Source: Rhodoferax sp. (lineage in GTDB: Bacteria > Pseudomonadota > Gammaproteobacteria > Burkholderiales > Burkholderiaceae_C). Taken from it: a stretch of 7,022 nucleotides of DNA. The position numbers and the translations under genes are program-made. The stretch is from NCBI GenBank assembly GCA_028711355.1, contig JAQTSL010000192.1, forward strand, positions 1 to 7,022. Reading direction: 5' to 3'. Of this stretch, positions 5,600-7,022 are shown piece after piece (within the stretch, counting starts at the first letter, position 1; each line of letters opens with the position of its first letter). Under the pieces are notes generated by a model. That model made no database searches, was not told the origin of the DNA, and saw only the letters and a list, made by a program, of their open reading frames with translations.

Positions 5600-6301
5600 T
5601 TAGCCTTTCTGCGGAATAAGAGACAAAAATTCACGGCGCAAGTTGGCGTCTTTCAGGAAGCTGCCACGCATCACCGAATTGATCATCTTGCTGTCAACAT
5701 CCTTGACACCACGCCAGCTCATGCAGAAATGGCTGGCTTCCATCACGATCGCCAGACCGTCGGGCCGGGTCTTTTGCTGGATCAGGTCCGCCAGTTGCAC
5801 CACCGCCTCTTCCTGGATTTGCGGGCGGCCCATCACCCATTCGGCCAGGCGCGCGTATTTGGACAAGCCGATCACGTTGGTGTGTTCGTTGGGCAAAACG
5901 CCAATCCAGATTTTGCCCATGATCGGGCAAAAATGGTGACTGCATGCACTGCGCACCGTGATCGGGCCAACGATCATCAGTTCATTAAGGTGCTCGGCGT
6001 TTGGGAATTCTGTCATAGCTGGCGCCTTGACATATCGTCCAGCAAAAACTTCCTTGACATACATTTTGGCCACGCGCCGAGCCGTGTCGTCGGTGTTATG
6101 GTCGTGCGCGGTGTCGATCACCAAGCTGCTCAACACCCCCTTCATTTTTGACTCAACTTCGTCAAGCAAGGCATCGAGCTCGCCGGGCTGGATGAATTCT
6201 GCAATGTTGTCGTTGGCGTGAAAACGTTTGCGCGCGGCCTGAATGCGCTCACGGATCTTGACCGATACCGGTGTACCGATGTCTTGTTCAACTGGTTTCA
6301 T
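5600..6301 (-). CDS. folE: GTP cyclohydrolase I (FolE), divergent form
   Basis: This enzyme converts GTP to 7,8-dihydroneopterin triphosphate plus formate, the entry step to tetrahydrofolate and other pterins; the family is a zinc-dependent cytosolic homodecamer. At 233 residues it is about family length. Zinc ligands correspond to Cys120, His123 (CSHH, 120-123) and Cys193 (SHFCMSWRG). Also visible are DDTARRVAKMYVKEVFAG (71-88), the IGLSKYARL segment (144-152) with Ser147-Lys148, RPQIQEE with Glu164 (matching the catalytic-pocket Glu152 of E. coli), and the C-terminal SVMRGSFLKDANLRREFLSLI. It departs from the usual CEHH signature by having Ser121 where Glu is common, and has an extra Cys125. 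The ATG at 6301 has only AAGGA about 13 nt upstream. It is followed 2 nt later by the BLUF gene. Upstream lies a 105-nt gap, mostly repeat-derived, where its promoter should be; I found no convincing -35/-10 pair. Pairing with a blue-light sensor suggests it may be a specialised second FolE. Confidence 0.95.
   Translation of the reverse strand: MKPVEQDIGTPVSVKIRERIQAARKRFHANDNIAEFIQPGELDALLDEVESKMKGVLSSLVIDTAHDHNTDDTARRVAKMYVKEVFAGRYVKAPAMTEFPNAEHLNELMIVGPITVRSACSHHFCPIMGKIWIGVLPNEHTNVIGLSKYARLAEWVMGRPQIQEEAVVQLADLIQQKTRPDGLAIVMEASHFCMSWRGVKDVDSKMINSVMRGSFLKDANLRREFLSLIPQKG
5604..5610 (-). promoter_or_regulatory. Strong Shine-Dalgarno of the BLUF gene, inside folE
   Basis: On the minus strand AGAAAGG lies 6 nt before the BLUF ATG (5597) and within the last codons of folE (the QKG end). 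It confirms the BLUF start and the tight two-gene arrangement. Confidence 0.75.
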
Positions 6302-6346
6302 GATGTGGGCCGGGTCCTTGTTACTTCAAGACCAATGGTAGCAGCC

Positions 6347-6413
6347 TTTTAATAGTGGTGTTATTTGGCTGTAGCCCATTTGGAATATGCATTGGCAGCT
6401 AGTTTTTTAATAG
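6347..6413. repeat. Degenerate Comamonadaceae-type intergenic repeat upstream of folE
   Basis: Read on the minus strand the stretch runs CTATTAAAAAACTAGCTGCC, then an imperfect hairpin, then GGGCTACAGCCAAATAAC. This follows the pattern of a short repeat I recall as widespread between genes of Comamonadaceae (CTATTAAAA, then TAGCTGC, a hairpin core, then GCTACAGCC); this is from memory and not a search result. The core pairs GCCCAT (6374-6379) imperfectly with ATTGGC (6391-6396). A 9-bp direct repeat TTTTAATAG occurs at 6347-6355 and 6405-6413. The unit overlaps the last Tyr codon and the TAA of the cardiolipin synthase gene. It occupies most of the 105-nt gap before folE, so any folE promoter lies in or next to it. 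Confidence 0.6.
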
Positions 6414-7022
6414 CGTTTTCCATTCAGCAGCAACACCACACGCATCAGCAGCAACGCGACCCGGTCAAGTACCCTTTGCGTGCGCGAGCGCTGCAACTGT
6501 GCGCTCAGCGTGATTGCAACCGCATGGTCGCAGATCGCCCGCTCCAGCCGTTCCCACAATTGCCCGGCAAAGCCCGGGTCGCGCACCATCACATTGGCTT
6601 CGCGCGCGAGCAGCAGGCTTAACGGGTCGATGTTGGACGACCCCACGGTGACCCAGCGCCGATCCACCACCGCCACCTTGGCGTGCAGAAAACTGCTGGT
6701 GTATTCATAAATTTCGACCCCGGCGGCCAGCAGCGGTTGGTACAGCGCACGCGTGGCGTGGTACTGCATGAAATACTCGTAACGCCCTTGCAGCAGCAAG
6801 CGCACGCGGACACCCCGCTGGGCTGCCAGGATCAGGGCACGGCGCATCTTGCGACCCGGTAAAAAGTAGGCGTTGGCCAGCACAACGTCGTCGCGTGCAT
6901 CCGCCAATGCCTGTAGGTAAGCACGCTCAATACGACGACGCAAGCGCACGTTGTCACGCAACACCAGGGCCGCTCGCGCACCCGAGCGGACTGGCTGTGC
7001 CGTCCGGCTGCTGGTCGATGGG
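6407..7022 (-). CDS. clsB: Cardiolipin synthase ClsB-type, phospholipase D superfamily (C-terminal part; 5' end outside window)
   Basis: PLD-superfamily ClsB enzymes make cardiolipin at the inner membrane; E. coli ClsC uses phosphatidylglycerol plus phosphatidylethanolamine, and the substrate here is not readable from sequence. The frame is open to the window edge (first visible residues PSTSSRTAQPVRSGARAAL), giving 204 visible codons; the GTG at 6964 is internal. The second HKD motif is complete: HAKVAVVD followed by GSSNIDP (about 6632-6685), with H, K, D, G, S and N in place. LANAYFLPGRKMRRAL, RGVRVRLLLQGRYEY and SLLLAREANVMV are characteristic of the ClsB branch and not of ClsA. The first HKD motif should lie upstream, outside the window. 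A hydrophobic tail (RVALLLMRVVLLLNGKRY) ends in a stop codon that is shared with an intergenic repeat. It reads in the same direction as folE, 105 nt upstream of it, but a common transcript is uncertain. Confidence 0.92.
   Translation of the reverse strand, partial: PSTSSRTAQPVRSGARAALVLRDNVRLRRRIERAYLQALADARDDVVLANAYFLPGRKMRRALILAAQRGVRVRLLLQGRYEYFMQYHATRALYQPLLAAGVEIYEYTSSFLHAKVAVVDRRWVTVGSSNIDPLSLLLAREANVMVRDPGFAGQLWERLERAICDHAVAITLSAQLQRSRTQRVLDRVALLLMRVVLLLNGKRY

Noticed and set aside
5729..6151. 140-codon plus-strand frame opposite folE
   Set aside because: Antisense shadow of a gene with intact zinc ligands; no independent evidence for coding.
6302..6406. A LitR/CarH operator or a consensus promoter upstream of folE
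   Set aside because: I looked for TGTACA-like inverted motifs and for paired -35/-10 boxes. Only isolated AT-rich hexamers such as CATATT and TATTAA are present, with no suitable partner.
1..7022. CRISPR arrays, tRNA/rRNA genes, transposase or prophage genes
   Set aside because: No regularly spaced direct repeats, no tRNA-like cloverleaf and no integrase or transposase reading frame were seen.

Overview
The window looks like chromosomal DNA of a GC-rich betaproteobacterium, most likely Burkholderiales and probably Comamonadaceae (Rhodoferax/Polaromonas-like). The grounds are the style of the proteins, the order gpmA - S41 peptidase - moeB/thiF-like gene, which I know from Burkholderiales, and a degenerate intergenic repeat resembling one I recall from Comamonadaceae genomes. 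No database search was possible.

Layout. Bases 1-2698 (+ strand): the 3' half of gpmA (glycolysis), a complete periplasmic S41 C-terminal processing protease, and a complete MoeB/ThiF-type adenylyltransferase. Bases 2699-2823: a palindromic repeat unit at a convergent gene end. Bases 2824-3417 (- strand): an exported staphylococcal-nuclease-like (thermonuclease) protein, head to head with the next gene. Bases 3399-5031 (+): a compact diguanylate cyclase with an intact active site and inhibitory site, followed 1 nt later by a MinD/FleN-like P-loop ATPase. Bases 5032-5174: a second convergent junction, holding a MITE-like element with 21-bp imperfect terminal inverted repeats. Bases 5175-6301 (-): a two-gene operon of folE (GTP cyclohydrolase I) and a short blue-light sensor (BLUF) protein. 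Bases 6302-6406: the folE upstream region, largely made of a third short repeat. Bases 6407-7022 (-): the C-terminal part of a ClsB-type cardiolipin synthase that runs off the window.

How the genes work together. Two pairs stand out. The cyclase/ATPase pair suggests c-di-GMP synthesis tied to a FleN/MinD-type positioning or regulatory ATPase. The folE-BLUF pair suggests a light-linked pterin-supply module. Both convergent junctions and the folE upstream region hold small, structurally different palindromic repeats that reach, or come within 2 nt of, the stop codons of neighbouring genes. No RNA genes, CRISPR arrays, transposase genes or prophage genes were seen.
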